Assembly: GCF_001753245.1 (NCBI RefSeq)
Contig: NZ_CP017415.1
Coordinates: 372,001 to 436,000 of the forward strand
Length of the DNA: 64,000 bases
Source of the DNA: Acidihalobacter yilgarnensis
GTDB lineage: Bacteria; Pseudomonadota; Gammaproteobacteria; DSM-5130; Acidihalobacteraceae
Direction of reading: 5' to 3'
A program made the position numbers and the translations under genes. Under the pieces are notes generated by a model that worked only from the letters and a program-made list of their open reading frames with translations, had not been told where the DNA came from and did not search any database. The stretch's first letter is position 1, and each line of letters opens with the position of its first letter. This document shows positions 28,771 to 37,087 of this stretch, in pieces.

Positions 28771-29769
28771 ATGATTCTGAAATGGGCAAGGGTAGGGGTA
28801 TTACTGCTGGGCCTCGCGGCCCTGGGGGCGCAGGCGGCCGACAAACCGTCGGTGCAGGTGATCGAATCTTGGTTTATCCACGCCGAGTCGATCGGCGACG
28901 TGGTGGCCAAGGACAAGGGCTTTTTCGGCGATCTCGACGTGCGCGTCGTGCCGGGCGGCCCAGGGCTGTCGCCGATCCAGCGGGTGATGGCCGCCAGTCG
29001 TGACGGCGTCGTGGCCCTGGGCGTCGACCTGCCGTATAACGTCATCCGCGCGCGGTTGAGTCAGGGCCTGCCGCTGGTGATTCTGTCTGCCGACTTCCAG
29101 CATTCGGCGATGCGCATCCTGTCCTGGAAGCCGATCAAGTCCAAGGACGACATCCACGGCGCCTTCGCCACCTGGATCGGCTATGACACGCCGATCAAGG
29201 CCGTCTTCGGCAAGGATTGGGCGCAACACATTGAGGTCGTCAACCAGACCGGCGATCCGGCCACGCTCGGCGCCTGGCTCAACCACCGCTACGAGTTCGC
29301 CTCGGGCATGGCCTACAACGAGGTGATGGTGGCGGCAGAGCATGCCAAACAGCCGTATCACGTGGTGTCCTACAGCGATCTGGGCGTCGATTGGCCGGAG
29401 AACGTCGTGTTCACCACCGAGAAAACCCTGCGCGAACACCCGGAGATCATCCGTCAGGTGCTCAATGCCCGCTATCGCGGCTACCGTTATGCCTTCCAGC
29501 ATCCCGAGGAGGCCGGCAAGATGCTGGCGAAAGCTTCGCCGAGCCTGAACATTCCCTTCGAGCTGAAGGGCTTGGCCAAGATCTATGAAATCATGCGTCC
29601 ACTGATCGGCTATGACCTCGGCCGCATCGACGGCACCGTGCTGACCCGCATGGCCAGGCAGCTGGCCAATGCCGGCATTCTGCCGCAGAACCCCGATCTG
29701 CACGGCGCCTATCACTATGTCCCGAGTGGGGTCGGCTGGCCGCCCGGCGCAGCGGTGGCAGGCGACTAG
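28771..29769 (+). CDS. ABC transporter periplasmic binding protein (NMT1/SsuA-like)
   Basis: 332 aa from the ATG at 28771, with an AAAGGGAGAC Shine-Dalgarno; the ORF open from 28594 overlaps the permease in another frame and is rejected. Signal peptide MILKWARVGVLLLGLAALGAQA cleaved after AQA. Periplasmic-binding-protein type II fold, NMT1/THI5 subgroup (VIESWFIHAESIGDVVAKDKGFF). Pairs with the permease upstream. Followed by a strong terminator. Confidence 0.85.
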   Translation: MILKWARVGVLLLGLAALGAQAADKPSVQVIESWFIHAESIGDVVAKDKGFFGDLDVRVVPGGPGLSPIQRVMAASRDGVVALGVDLPYNVIRARLSQGLPLVILSADFQHSAMRILSWKPIKSKDDIHGAFATWIGYDTPIKAVFGKDWAQHIEVVNQTGDPATLGAWLNHRYEFASGMAYNEVMVAAEHAKQPYHVVSYSDLGVDWPENVVFTTEKTLREHPEIIRQVLNARYRGYRYAFQHPEEAGKMLAKASPSLNIPFELKGLAKIYEIMRPLIGYDLGRIDGTVLTRMARQLANAGILPQNPDLHGAYHYVPSGVGWPPGAAVAGD

Positions 29770-29782
29770 CCCCTGCCTCGAC

Positions 29783-29815
29783 GCGTCGCCCGCCATCGGG
29801 GTGGGCGGCGCTTTT
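29783..29815 (+). terminator. Rho-independent terminator after the ABC genes
   Basis: 12-bp GC-rich stem, 29783-29794 with 29800-29811 (two G-T pairs), loop ATCGG, followed by TTTT. It ends the gntR/deaminase/ABC transcript, so the NCS1 permease 300 bases on probably has its own promoter. Confidence 0.8.
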
Positions 29816-30119
29816 CATTCGGTGCCGAGCGCGGTTCGCAGCGCATGCCGGCGCGATGACGCAGGGTGCATGGCACCTCCGCCCACCAGGGCACTCGCCC
29901 AACCACCTGAATCACGCGGGTCTGCACACTTTGGGTGCGTGCCGGGCGCTGATACCCTTCGCATCTTGCCTGTAAGCCTGTCGCCACAATGTTGGCTGCT
30001 GCCGGCTCGATATTTGCATTTGCCCCGGCCTGACGCCGCCGCATTGCCGGCACGTTAGTGAGCGAGCCGCGACGGCCCGATTCAAACAACAAACAACATA
30101 CAATTAGGAGGGCGCATTC

Positions 30120-31538
30120 ATGTCTACTTCAGCCGAGAGTGCCGGTCTGAACACCGCCGCCACGCCGCCCGGGGGGATCGAGGCACGCGGCATCGAGCGG
30201 GTACTGCCGCACGAACGTACCCACGTCAGTATCCTCGACAACTTCACCCTGTGGCTGTCCGCCAACATGGTCATCTCCACCGTGGCCCTCGGCGCGCTCG
30301 CGATCCCGGTCTTCGGCCTGGGCTTCTGGGACAGCTTCCTGGTCATCCTCGCCTTCAACATGCTCGGCGTGCTGCCGGTGGCCTATTTCTCCACTCTTGG
30401 CCCGCGTCTCGGCCTGCGCCAGATGACCATCGCGCGCTTCTCCTTCGGCTGGCACGGCGCGAAGATCATGGCACTGTTCAACGTCGCCGCCTGCATAGGC
30501 TGGTCGGCCGTGAACGTCATCGTCGGCTCGCAGATCATCACCGCGCTGAGCCACGGTGCCGTGCCGGTATGGGCCTCCATCCTGCTGATCGCCGCGCTCA
30601 CCACAGCGGTCAGCGTATACGGTTACCGCTACGTGCACCGCTACGAGCGCTACGCCTGGATGCCGATGGCGGTCATCTTCCTGATCGTCGTCTTCACCGC
30701 CGGCGGCAAGATGGGCATCGTGCCCACGCCGGTCTGGAACATGGCCCACTGGGCTTCGCTGATTTCCTTTGGCGGCGCGATCTACGGTTTTGCCACCGGC
30801 TGGAGTTCCTACGCGGCGGACTACACCGTCAACCAGCCTGAGCACACGTCCGCGAAGAAAATCTTCTGGCTGACCTTCTTCGGCGTCACCATCCCCTGCA
30901 TCCTGTTGGAGACCCTCGGCCTGTCGCTGACCACGGTCGGCGCTTTTGCCAAGGCGGCGAACGAGGGTGGCGGCGCACTGCTGGCCGCCGCGCTGCACCC
31001 GCTGGGCGGTTTCGGCGAACTGCTGTTGCTGCTGTTGGCGCTGTCGGTCATTGCCAACAACATCCCCAACGACTACAGCCTCGGTCTGTCCATGCAGGTT
31101 CTCGGCCGCGTCTTCCACAAGGTCAACCGCGCGGTCTGGACCTTCATCGGCGCGGTGGTCTACATCGTCATCGCCATCGCCGCCGCCGCGCACTTCAACG
31201 CCGCGCTGGAGAACTTCCTGCTGATGGTGGCGTACTGGCTCAGCCCGTGGTCGATCATCCTCATCCTGGAGCACTTCATCGTGCGTCGCGGCCACTACAA
31301 CCTGGACGGCTGGAACGAGGCGCGTCACCTGCCGGTCGGCTGGGCAGCGATCATCTCCATGGCGATTGGTCTGTTCGGCGTGTATCTCGGTGCCGCGCAA
31401 CTGCTCTTCGTCGGTCCCATCGCCGCGCTGTTCAACCCGCCCTACGGCATGGACATCGGCTTCGAGCTGGGGCTGGTGTTCGCGGGGATCTCCTATGTAA
31501 TCCTGCGGCCGATGGAACTGCGCGCGCATGCACGCTGA
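30120..31538 (+). CDS. NCS1-family nucleobase:cation symporter (CodB-like)
   Basis: 472 aa inner-membrane symporter with about 12 TM helices, starting at an ATG with TTAGGAGGG upstream. N-terminal ERTHVSILDNFTLWLSANM, and TM segments with ARFSFGWHGAKIM and GWSAVNVIVGSQII, place it with NCS1 transporters for cytosine, allantoin or purines. With cytosine deaminase next, cytosine is a natural guess, but the surrounding purine deaminases leave purines open. The 350-base leader between the upstream terminator (29815) and this gene shows nothing further that I recognise. Confidence 0.85.
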   Translation: MSTSAESAGLNTAATPPGGIEARGIERVLPHERTHVSILDNFTLWLSANMVISTVALGALAIPVFGLGFWDSFLVILAFNMLGVLPVAYFSTLGPRLGLRQMTIARFSFGWHGAKIMALFNVAACIGWSAVNVIVGSQIITALSHGAVPVWASILLIAALTTAVSVYGYRYVHRYERYAWMPMAVIFLIVVFTAGGKMGIVPTPVWNMAHWASLISFGGAIYGFATGWSSYAADYTVNQPEHTSAKKIFWLTFFGVTIPCILLETLGLSLTTVGAFAKAANEGGGALLAAALHPLGGFGELLLLLLALSVIANNIPNDYSLGLSMQVLGRVFHKVNRAVWTFIGAVVYIVIAIAAAAHFNAALENFLLMVAYWLSPWSIILILEHFIVRRGHYNLDGWNEARHLPVGWAAIISMAIGLFGVYLGAAQLLFVGPIAALFNPPYGMDIGFELGLVFAGISYVILRPMELRAHAR

Positions 31539-31660
31539 GCGTCCGCCGTCCCGTCGCATCTGGCGGGACGGCCTAAACTAGGAGGCGCAATCGCCGCCGC
31601 CCGTGTGGGCGGCGGCCGTCAACCGGGGGCCGACGCGCCCCGCCGAATGAGCCAGACGTC

Positions 31661-32926
31661 ATGACCGACATCCTGATCCGCAACGCCCGCATCACCGCTC
31701 GTGGCCCCGAGCCCTGCGACGTGGCCATCGCCGGCGGACGCATCGTCGCCATCGGCCCGCACCTGCCGGGCGGCGGCACCGAGATCGACGCGGCGGGCGG
31801 CCTGCTCAGCCCGAGCTTCGTCGAGCTGCACTGCCACCTCGACGCCACGCTCACCGCCGGCAGCCCGCGCCCCAACCGCAGCGGCACCCTGTGGGAAGGC
31901 ATCGCCCTGTGGGCCGAGATCAAGCCCGCGCTCACCGAAGAATCGGTCTATGCCCGCGCGCGCAAGACGCTGATGTGGATGCTCTCGCACGGCGTCACCC
32001 ACGTACGCACCCACGTCGACGTCTGCGACCCCTCGCTGGTTGCCCTGCGCGCGCTGATCCGCCTGCGCGAGGACCTGCGCGGCACCCTCGACCTGCAACT
32101 CGTCGCCTTCCCGCAGGAGGGCATCTACGCCTATGCCGACGGCGAAGCGCTGATGCAGGAATCCATCCACCTCGGCGTCGACTGCCTTGGCGGCATTCCG
32201 CACTACGAGATCACCCGCGAAGACGGCGTGCGCTCGGTCGAATGGGTGCTCGCGCAGGCGCGCGAACATGGCCGGCGGGTGGACATCCACTGTGACGAAA
32301 CCGACGACGAGCAGTCGCGCTTCGTCGAGGTCATGGTCGCGCAGACCCTGCGTCAAGGCCTGTCCGGCCGCGTCACCGCCAGCCACCTCACCGCCTCGCA
32401 CGGCTATAACGGCGCCTACGCCGGCAAGCTCATCGGCTACATGGCCCGCGCCGGGCTGCACGTGGTCACCAATCCGCTGGACAACTCCGTGCTGCAGGGA
32501 CGCTTCGACGGCTATCCCACGCGACGCGGCCACGCGCGCATCAAGGAAATGCTGCAGGCCGGGCTCAACGTCGCCTGCGGCCACGACTCCGTGATGGACC
32601 CCTGGTATCCCATGGGTGACGGCGACCCGCTCAAAGCCGCCTTTGTGCTCATGCACTACGCCCAGATCATCGGCGCCGACGAACGCCCCTGGCTGTTCCG
32701 CATGCTCACCGACATGCCCGCTGCCGCCTTCGGCCTGAACGACCACGCCATCGCCGAAGGTGCCCCCGCCGACCTCATCCTATGGGATATCCCCACCGAG
32801 GACGAGGCCCTGCGCCGCCTCCCACCGCGCCGCGCCGTGTTTCGCAACGGGGTTGTCGTCGCCGAGCGCGATGGCGCGGGCATGCGCGTGTTGGGCGAGC
32901 CGCTGGACGTTTCGCCGTCAGCCTGA
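31661..32926 (+). CDS. codA: Cytosine deaminase (CodA-type amidohydrolase)
   Basis: 421 aa metal-dependent enzyme predicted to turn cytosine into uracil. Metal and catalytic motifs of the CodA family: LHCHLDATLT (about residue 53), HCDETDDEQSR, the SHLTASHGYNGAYA segment and the catalytic Asp in CGHDSVMDPWYPMGDGD. Downstream of the NCS1 permease with a 122-base gap. Some CodA homologues act on isoguanine or 5-methylcytosine, so substrate is not certain. Last gene of the nucleobase block; the accessory region starts soon after. Confidence 0.88.
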   Translation: MTDILIRNARITARGPEPCDVAIAGGRIVAIGPHLPGGGTEIDAAGGLLSPSFVELHCHLDATLTAGSPRPNRSGTLWEGIALWAEIKPALTEESVYARARKTLMWMLSHGVTHVRTHVDVCDPSLVALRALIRLREDLRGTLDLQLVAFPQEGIYAYADGEALMQESIHLGVDCLGGIPHYEITREDGVRSVEWVLAQAREHGRRVDIHCDETDDEQSRFVEVMVAQTLRQGLSGRVTASHLTASHGYNGAYAGKLIGYMARAGLHVVTNPLDNSVLQGRFDGYPTRRGHARIKEMLQAGLNVACGHDSVMDPWYPMGDGDPLKAAFVLMHYAQIIGADERPWLFRMLTDMPAAAFGLNDHAIAEGAPADLILWDIPTEDEALRRLPPRRAVFRNGVVVAERDGAGMRVLGEPLDVSPSA

Positions 32927-33198
32927 GCTGCGTATCGATCTGCTATTGTCCAGCGGCGGAACTTATCGGCCGACCGCGGCTCTATTCATTAACCTGATGG
33001 ATGTCGGGGTCAATGACAGGACGCGGGCGGGCGATGACGCTCGATATCGTAGCGTCTCATGCGAAGGGAGATAGGTTCGGGTCCCACCTTGTAACATGCG
33101 CTATATCCGACCCCGTTTTCGCGTAAAGAAGGCATTTGACTCCGGACGTGCAGCCACTCGACCCTGCCTGCGCGTCGATGTGTATTTGTTGTCCGCTA
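32927..33198. other. Intergenic, no gene seen
   Basis: About 270 bases between codA and the first copy of the 110-120-bp repeat. I see no convincing ORF, RNA or terminator. Base composition falls here towards the lower-GC accessory region. Confidence 0.5.
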
Positions 33199-33319
33199 TA
33201 GGGTGTATTTGACGACTAGATATGATGTGTAAGCCTTGATAAGGCGAGCATGACTTTAATTTAGACACCTACCAGATGTGATTCAACGCACCCTTTTCGG
33301 TGTGCCTACTTTTAGTTAG
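33199..33319. repeat. Repeated element A, copy 1
   Basis: About 120 bp shared with 38745-38851. Both copies start with TAGGGTGTATTTGACGACTA, contain GTAAGCCTTGATAAGGCGAG with a small CCTT/AAGG hairpin, then GATTCAACGCACCCTTTT followed by a hairpin whose arms differ between copies but still pair (CACC/GGTG here, CACCC/GGGTG in copy 2), and end at CTACTTTTAGTT. Copy 1 has a short insertion in the middle. Each copy stops just before a cassette-like gene start. Confidence 0.75.
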
Positions 33320-33346
33320 TGCTATTTATTTGAATTTGGCAGGGCC

Positions 33347-33445
33347 ATGGAAGAGAGAAAAAAACTAGCTGTCCTCATCGACGCGGATAACAGAGTAGCA
33401 AGCGGGGTCGGGTCTCGTATTGTACATTCAGCGGAGTGGACCTGA
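33347..33445 (+). pseudogene. 5' remnant of an NYN/LabA-type (DUF88) nuclease gene
   Basis: ATG at 33347 opens MEERKKLAVLIDADN, the typical first strand and catalytic Asp motif of NYN-domain (PIN-like RNase) proteins. After AGAGTAGCAAGCGG the sequence runs into the recurrent GGGTCTCGTATTGTA motif, and the frame stops at 33445 after 32 codons. Only the extreme N-terminus survives. It follows repeat A copy 1, as a cassette gene would follow its recombination site. Confidence 0.55.
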
Positions 33446-34146
33446 TTGGCACATATGTCAGGCCCGAGGCGCGCGGCACCGGGGCGGGGCGGATGCTGGT
33501 GGCGGCTGCCATCGATTATGCCAAGGCTCGACCAGGGCTGGAGGTCGTCACGCTCACTGTCACGAAGGGCAATGCTCCAGCGGAAGGCCTCTACCGCTCG
33601 GTTGGCTTCCAATCCTTCGGCATCGAGCCCATGGCCATTCGGAGTGGGGGCGCATACCTGTCCAAGGTACATATGTGGCTGGAGCTAGGGCACATGAGCG
33701 TTGTACCGTCCTTTCGTACCGTCGACGAATCTGAAGGCGAAGAGCTCGCACGCATTCGGGTTGAGGCTATGCGTGAGAGCCTGGAGCGCATCGGAAGGTT
33801 TGATGAAGCCAGGGCAAAGGCGCGGTTCCTTTCGAGCTTTGTGCCAGCGTACACCAGAGCTGTCGTGATCGGTGCGCAACTTGTGGGATTCTTCGTGGTT
33901 CGGCCGGAAGGTAGAGGTTTGCTGCTTGATCACCTATACGTTCGCCCTGTACATCAAGGGCAAGGCATCGGTTCGCTCATACTTGCCAAGGTCTTCGCCG
34001 AGGCTGATGCGAAACAACAGGTGGTCAAGGTGGGTGCTTTGCGGGAGAGCAGATCCAATGAGTTCTACGTCAGAAGCGGATTTGTTCTCGTGGAGAGTGC
34101 GGAGCATGACAATTACTACGAACGTCTGCCGCAGAATGTGCGCTAA
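33436..34146 (+). CDS. Fused GNAT acetyltransferase ORF: N-truncated domain plus a complete domain
   Basis: 236 aa from a GTG at 33436. Residues 1-85 are the C-terminal half of one GNAT domain (YVRPEARGTGAGRMLV acetyl-CoA loop, then GNAPAEGLYRSVGFQ); its N-terminal half is missing upstream of the GGGTCTCGTATTGTA motif. From M87 (ATG at 33694, GGAGCTAGGG upstream) a second, complete GNAT begins, with LYVRPVHQGQGIGSLIL and a C-terminal FYVRSGFVLVE. The functional protein is probably the 150-aa second domain; it ends at an attC site, so it is a gene cassette. Substrate unknown. Confidence 0.7.
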   Translation: MDLIGTYVRPEARGTGAGRMLVAAAIDYAKARPGLEVVTLTVTKGNAPAEGLYRSVGFQSFGIEPMAIRSGGAYLSKVHMWLELGHMSVVPSFRTVDESEGEELARIRVEAMRESLERIGRFDEARAKARFLSSFVPAYTRAVVIGAQLVGFFVVRPEGRGLLLDHLYVRPVHQGQGIGSLILAKVFAEADAKQQVVKVGALRESRSNEFYVRSGFVLVESAEHDNYYERLPQNVR

Positions 34147-34218
34147 CACCCCAGTCGAGCGGACGGCGTACCGCTGGCTGCTCCATCGGCAGTCCGTCGC
34201 TCATGTCGAACGTTAGGC
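34141..34218 (+). other. Integron attC recombination site
   Basis: About 78 nt. It starts at GCTAACACCCC right at the GNAT stop codon and ends with the R' core GTTAGGC (34212-34218). Inner arms GAGCGGACGG and CCGTCGCTC pair except for one extra base, the unpaired extrahelical base expected of a folded attC bottom strand. The next cassette gene starts 16 bases after. Confidence 0.85.
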
Positions 34219-34234
34219 ATCCAAAGGAACGGAG

Positions 34235-34618
34235 ATGCACCCGATTGAAGTTCTCATCAGCAAAGCGGATACCGCGATAAACCAAGAAGATTTCGACACG
34301 TTGCTCGATTTCTATTCCGATGACGCCGTCCTTGTGATCAAGCCAGGAATGAATGCTGTGGGAAAAGAACAGATTAAAAAAGCGTTTGAAGCAATCGCAA
34401 TTTACTTCGAGCATAGTTTGGATGTGAAGCAGGCTGGGATGGCACTCTTGGAAACCGGAGATACTGCATTAGTTCTGGCCACGACTGTTGTCTCAGCGAA
34501 GAGTCTCGCAGCTACCGAGCGGAAGGCTACCTATGTTTTCAAAAAAGACAAAGACAATCAGTGGGTATGTGCCATTGATAATTCTTACGGGCACGATCTG
34601 CTCAAAGCAGATGCCTAA
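34235..34618 (+). CDS. SnoaL/DUF4440-like cassette protein
   Basis: 127 aa with AAGGAACGGAG before its ATG. Cone-shaped NTF2-like fold suggested by IEVLISKADTAINQEDFDTL at the N-terminus and DFYSDDAVLV; these proteins are common cargo of integron cassettes. AT content is higher than in the core genes. Lies between two attC-type sites, on the same strand as the GNAT cassette. No catalytic function can be assigned. Confidence 0.75.
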   Translation: MHPIEVLISKADTAINQEDFDTLLDFYSDDAVLVIKPGMNAVGKEQIKKAFEAIAIYFEHSLDVKQAGMALLETGDTALVLATTVVSAKSLAATERKATYVFKKDKDNQWVCAIDNSYGHDLLKADA

Positions 34619-34645
34619 CCACGCCGGTTATGGCGAATGTTGGGC
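34613..34645 (+). other. Unusually short attC-like site
   Basis: GCCTAAC (34613-34619, overlapping the SnoaL stop) and GTTGGGC (34639-34645) are R'' and R' type cores; between them CGCC-ggttat-GGCG folds into a short hairpin. At 33 nt it is far shorter than usual attC sites (roughly 57-140 nt), so it may be a deleted or minimal version. Confidence 0.5.
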
Positions 34646-34666
34646 CCCTCCAGAGACTCCTACAAT

Positions 34667-35248
34667 ATGAGGCGAATGTTGAGACAATCACCTCCAAAGC
34701 CCTATGGTCCAGACGAGGCTCGTGCGGAACATCGCGCCTGCGTCGACTATCACATCGCTTTAGTGAATAGCCGATTTACGATCGTTGGACTCTATGTCGC
34801 GGCGATGGGTTTCATAGCGGGTGCAGTTTTCAAGGAAGTAATTAGTTGGGATTTTCGAGCTGCTGTCTCTCTGTTGGCTTGCTGGCTCACCGCCTGTTTG
34901 TGGATACTTGAACTTCGATCGCGTGCGCTATTTACTAACATTGCCCATCGAGGGATCGATATCGAGCGTCGTTATTGGAAGCTCGACGGCGAAGAACTTA
35001 TGTCAGGGTTCTTCAGTCGGCAGCATAAGCTCCCGGCTAAGACTGAAGAACTCGATTCGAGTGCCGCACCTCGTCGAAAAAAACCAGATCGCCCGGTTCT
35101 AGGATGGAGCCCGGACGCAGCAATATCTGAGAAGTGGTCCCGCTTCATTAGCCATAGCATGGGGCTTGACTTGTTATACGCAGGCGGCCTGGTTTTCTGG
35201 GCATGTTCAACTGTGATTTCAACAATCTATTGGCTCGTCTGCTCCTAA
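34667..35248 (+). CDS. Cassette-borne hypothetical membrane protein
   Basis: 193 aa from the ATG at 34667; the ATG at 34637 lies inside the attC core and is rejected. Two adjacent TM helices (FTIVGLYVAAMGFIAGAVF and AVSLLACWLTACLWILEL), a polar middle part, and a third TM helix at the C-terminus (LLYAGGLVFWACSTVISTIY). No family recognised. Its TAA stop coincides with the TAAA target site of the IS5-type insertion, and its attC (38149) now lies 2.9 kb away on the other side of that element. Confidence 0.65.
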   Translation: MRRMLRQSPPKPYGPDEARAEHRACVDYHIALVNSRFTIVGLYVAAMGFIAGAVFKEVISWDFRAAVSLLACWLTACLWILELRSRALFTNIAHRGIDIERRYWKLDGEELMSGFFSRQHKLPAKTEELDSSAAPRRKKPDRPVLGWSPDAAISEKWSRFISHSMGLDLLYAGGLVFWACSTVISTIYWLVCS

Positions 35249-35317
35249 AGGGCACCTCTAAAAACCTCTCTTGATCAGCGATAATTTGGGCATTCCAATC
35301 CGAGATATGTAAGCGCC

Positions 35318-35458
35318 ATGCAGCCTAGTTTCTTTGACCATCAAGACCGCCTTGACCTATTCGAACGGCTGGGAGATCCGCTACCCAAGCTGGAACGTAC
35401 GATTCAATGGGAAGCCCTTCGCGAGGTGTTGCATCCGGTGCCCCCGGTGGCAAGGTAG
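35318..35458 (+). pseudogene. IS5-type transposase, N-terminal fragment
   Basis: ATG at 35318 gives MQPSFFDHQDRLDLFERLGD and continues to IQWEALREVLHPV, the usual N-terminus of an IS5-group transposase; the frame then enters the IS3-type insertion and stops at 35458. The rest of the gene resumes at about 37088. Confidence 0.85.
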
Positions 35459-35514
35459 TTGTCGTCTGTCCGAAATGGAGTAAGGCACAGATCGGGGGCG
35501 GAAAGTTGGTGGAT

Positions 35515-36015
35515 ATGAAGCATTATTCAGCAGAACGTAAGGCTGCCGTACTCCGGAAGATGTTGCCGCCTTTGAGCCTGCCTGTAGCGAAGTTGGCCCA
35601 GCAGGAAGGCATTTCTGACGGGACGCTCTATCATTGGCGCAAGCAGGCAATGGCGAGGGGCGACATGAGTGCGGTGAGCAAGAGGAAGGCCGAAGGCTGG
35701 TCTGCCGAGTCCAAGTTAGCGGCGGTGGTGGAGACGGCCCTGCTGTCGGAGGTGGAGTTGAGCCAGTATTGCCGGGAGAAGCGACTGTATCCCGAGCAGG
35801 TAAAGGCTTGGAGGCAGGCCTGTATTGTCGGGCAACAGACCGCCACCCAGCAGAGGCAGACAGAGGGTATCCAAGCCCGCGAGGACCAGAAACGGATTCG
35901 TGAACTGGAGCGGGAACTGTGTCGCAAAGACAAGGCCTTAGCCGAGGCTGCCGCGATATTGATCCTGCGAAAAAAATTGAACGCCCTCTGGGGAGACGAC
36001 GCCGGGGAGAATTAA
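35515..36015 (+). CDS. IS3-family transposase OrfA (helix-turn-helix protein)
   Basis: 166 aa from the ATG at 35515 (GTTGGTGGAT upstream). N-terminal HTH (KLAQQEGISDGTLYHWRKQA) that binds the element ends, and a C-terminal leucine-zipper-like coiled coil (IRELERELCRKDKALAEAA). Overlaps orfB; the seven A's at 35970-35976 are a typical -1 frameshift site that would make the OrfAB transposase. Confidence 0.88.
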   Translation: MKHYSAERKAAVLRKMLPPLSLPVAKLAQQEGISDGTLYHWRKQAMARGDMSAVSKRKAEGWSAESKLAAVVETALLSEVELSQYCREKRLYPEQVKAWRQACIVGQQTATQQRQTEGIQAREDQKRIRELERELCRKDKALAEAAAILILRKKLNALWGDDAGEN

Positions 36016-37061
36016 CCCCGGTCCCGGAGCGGCAACAGTTAGTCGCATGGATACAGGAAGCTGCTGACGATGGATCCCGCCGGTCGCGAGCCTGCGCGGA
36101 AGCCGGCTTATCATTACGCACCGTCCAGCGATGGACAGAGGAGTCGGGAGAGGTGAAGACAGATGCCCGCACAACGGTCGAGCGACCGACACCCAACAAC
36201 AAGCTGAGTGAAGCGGAAGTACAGGAGGTGCTGGAGGCCTGCCACCGCCCAGACACCGCACACCTGCCGCCGACCCATATTGTGCCGCGACTGGCCGATG
36301 AAGGAGTCTATCTAGCCTCGGAATCCACCTTCTACCGGATCCTCAAGGCCAAAGGCATGGCGGCACGACGTGGTCGTGCGCACCCGCCCCGCAAGGTGAA
36401 GCTACCCACCACCCATACGGCCACAGCAGCCAACACCGTCTGGTCTTGGGATATCACGTACTTGCCGTCGCCGGTGCGTGGGCAGTACTACTATCTCTAC
36501 CTCTTTGAGGACCTTTACAGCCGCAAGGCGGTGGCCTGGGAGGTCCATACCGAGGAGAGTGGCGACCATGCCGCTGCGCTCATTCAGAGAGGCTTTACGG
36601 CGGAGCAATGCTGGCGGCAGCCATTGGTCTTGCACTCCGACAATGGCGCCCCGATGAAATCGTCCACGCTGCTGGCCAAGCTCTATGATCTGGGGATCAC
36701 TCCGTCTCGGGGCCGGCCACGGGTTAGTAACGACAATCCGTATTCGGAGTCGCTGTTCCGGACGCTGAAATACTGCCCGCAGTGGCCGGAGAGTGGCTTT
36801 GCGAGCCTTGATAATGCCCGGATCTGGGTGCGCGATTTTATCGCCTGGTACAACCATGAGCATCGTCACAGTCGCATTCGCTTCGTCACCCCCGCCCAGC
36901 GTCACCGGGGCGAGGATCATGCACTGCTGGCGAAGCGCCATGCCCTCTACGAGGCGGCCAAGGCGAGAAACCCTGCGCGCTGGTCAAGTGGCATACGCAA
37001 TTGGACACCTGTTGGTGCGGTAGATTTGAACCCGCAGCGACAGGATAAAAAGGCGGCTTAA
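35919..37061 (+). CDS. IS3-family transposase OrfB (DDE integrase core)
   Basis: Open from 35919, but the working protein is most likely made by -1 frameshifting from orfA at 35970-35976. Contains HTH_21-like and rve integrase domains with the catalytic triad visible: Asp in SWDITYLPSP, Asp in LHSDNGAPM, and Glu in NPYSESLFRTLKY. No internal stop, so the transposase looks intact. Ends 27 bases before the element end. Confidence 0.88.
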   Translation: MSQRQGLSRGCRDIDPAKKIERPLGRRRRGELTPVPERQQLVAWIQEAADDGSRRSRACAEAGLSLRTVQRWTEESGEVKTDARTTVERPTPNNKLSEAEVQEVLEACHRPDTAHLPPTHIVPRLADEGVYLASESTFYRILKAKGMAARRGRAHPPRKVKLPTTHTATAANTVWSWDITYLPSPVRGQYYYLYLFEDLYSRKAVAWEVHTEESGDHAAALIQRGFTAEQCWRQPLVLHSDNGAPMKSSTLLAKLYDLGITPSRGRPRVSNDNPYSESLFRTLKYCPQWPESGFASLDNARIWVRDFIAWYNHEHRHSRIRFVTPAQRHRGEDHALLAKRHALYEAAKARNPARWSSGIRNWTPVGAVDLNPQRQDKKAA

Positions 37062-37087
37062 AAAATGGGAGACGCGACAACTACCTT

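Noticed and set aside
30129-31559. 476-codon minus-strand ORF opposite the NCS1 permease
   Set aside because: Low-complexity D/G/Q/R-rich translation typical of antisense frames; the permease is clear on the other strand.
31619-32746. 375-codon minus-strand ORF opposite codA
   Set aside because: Antisense shadow without recognisable domain.
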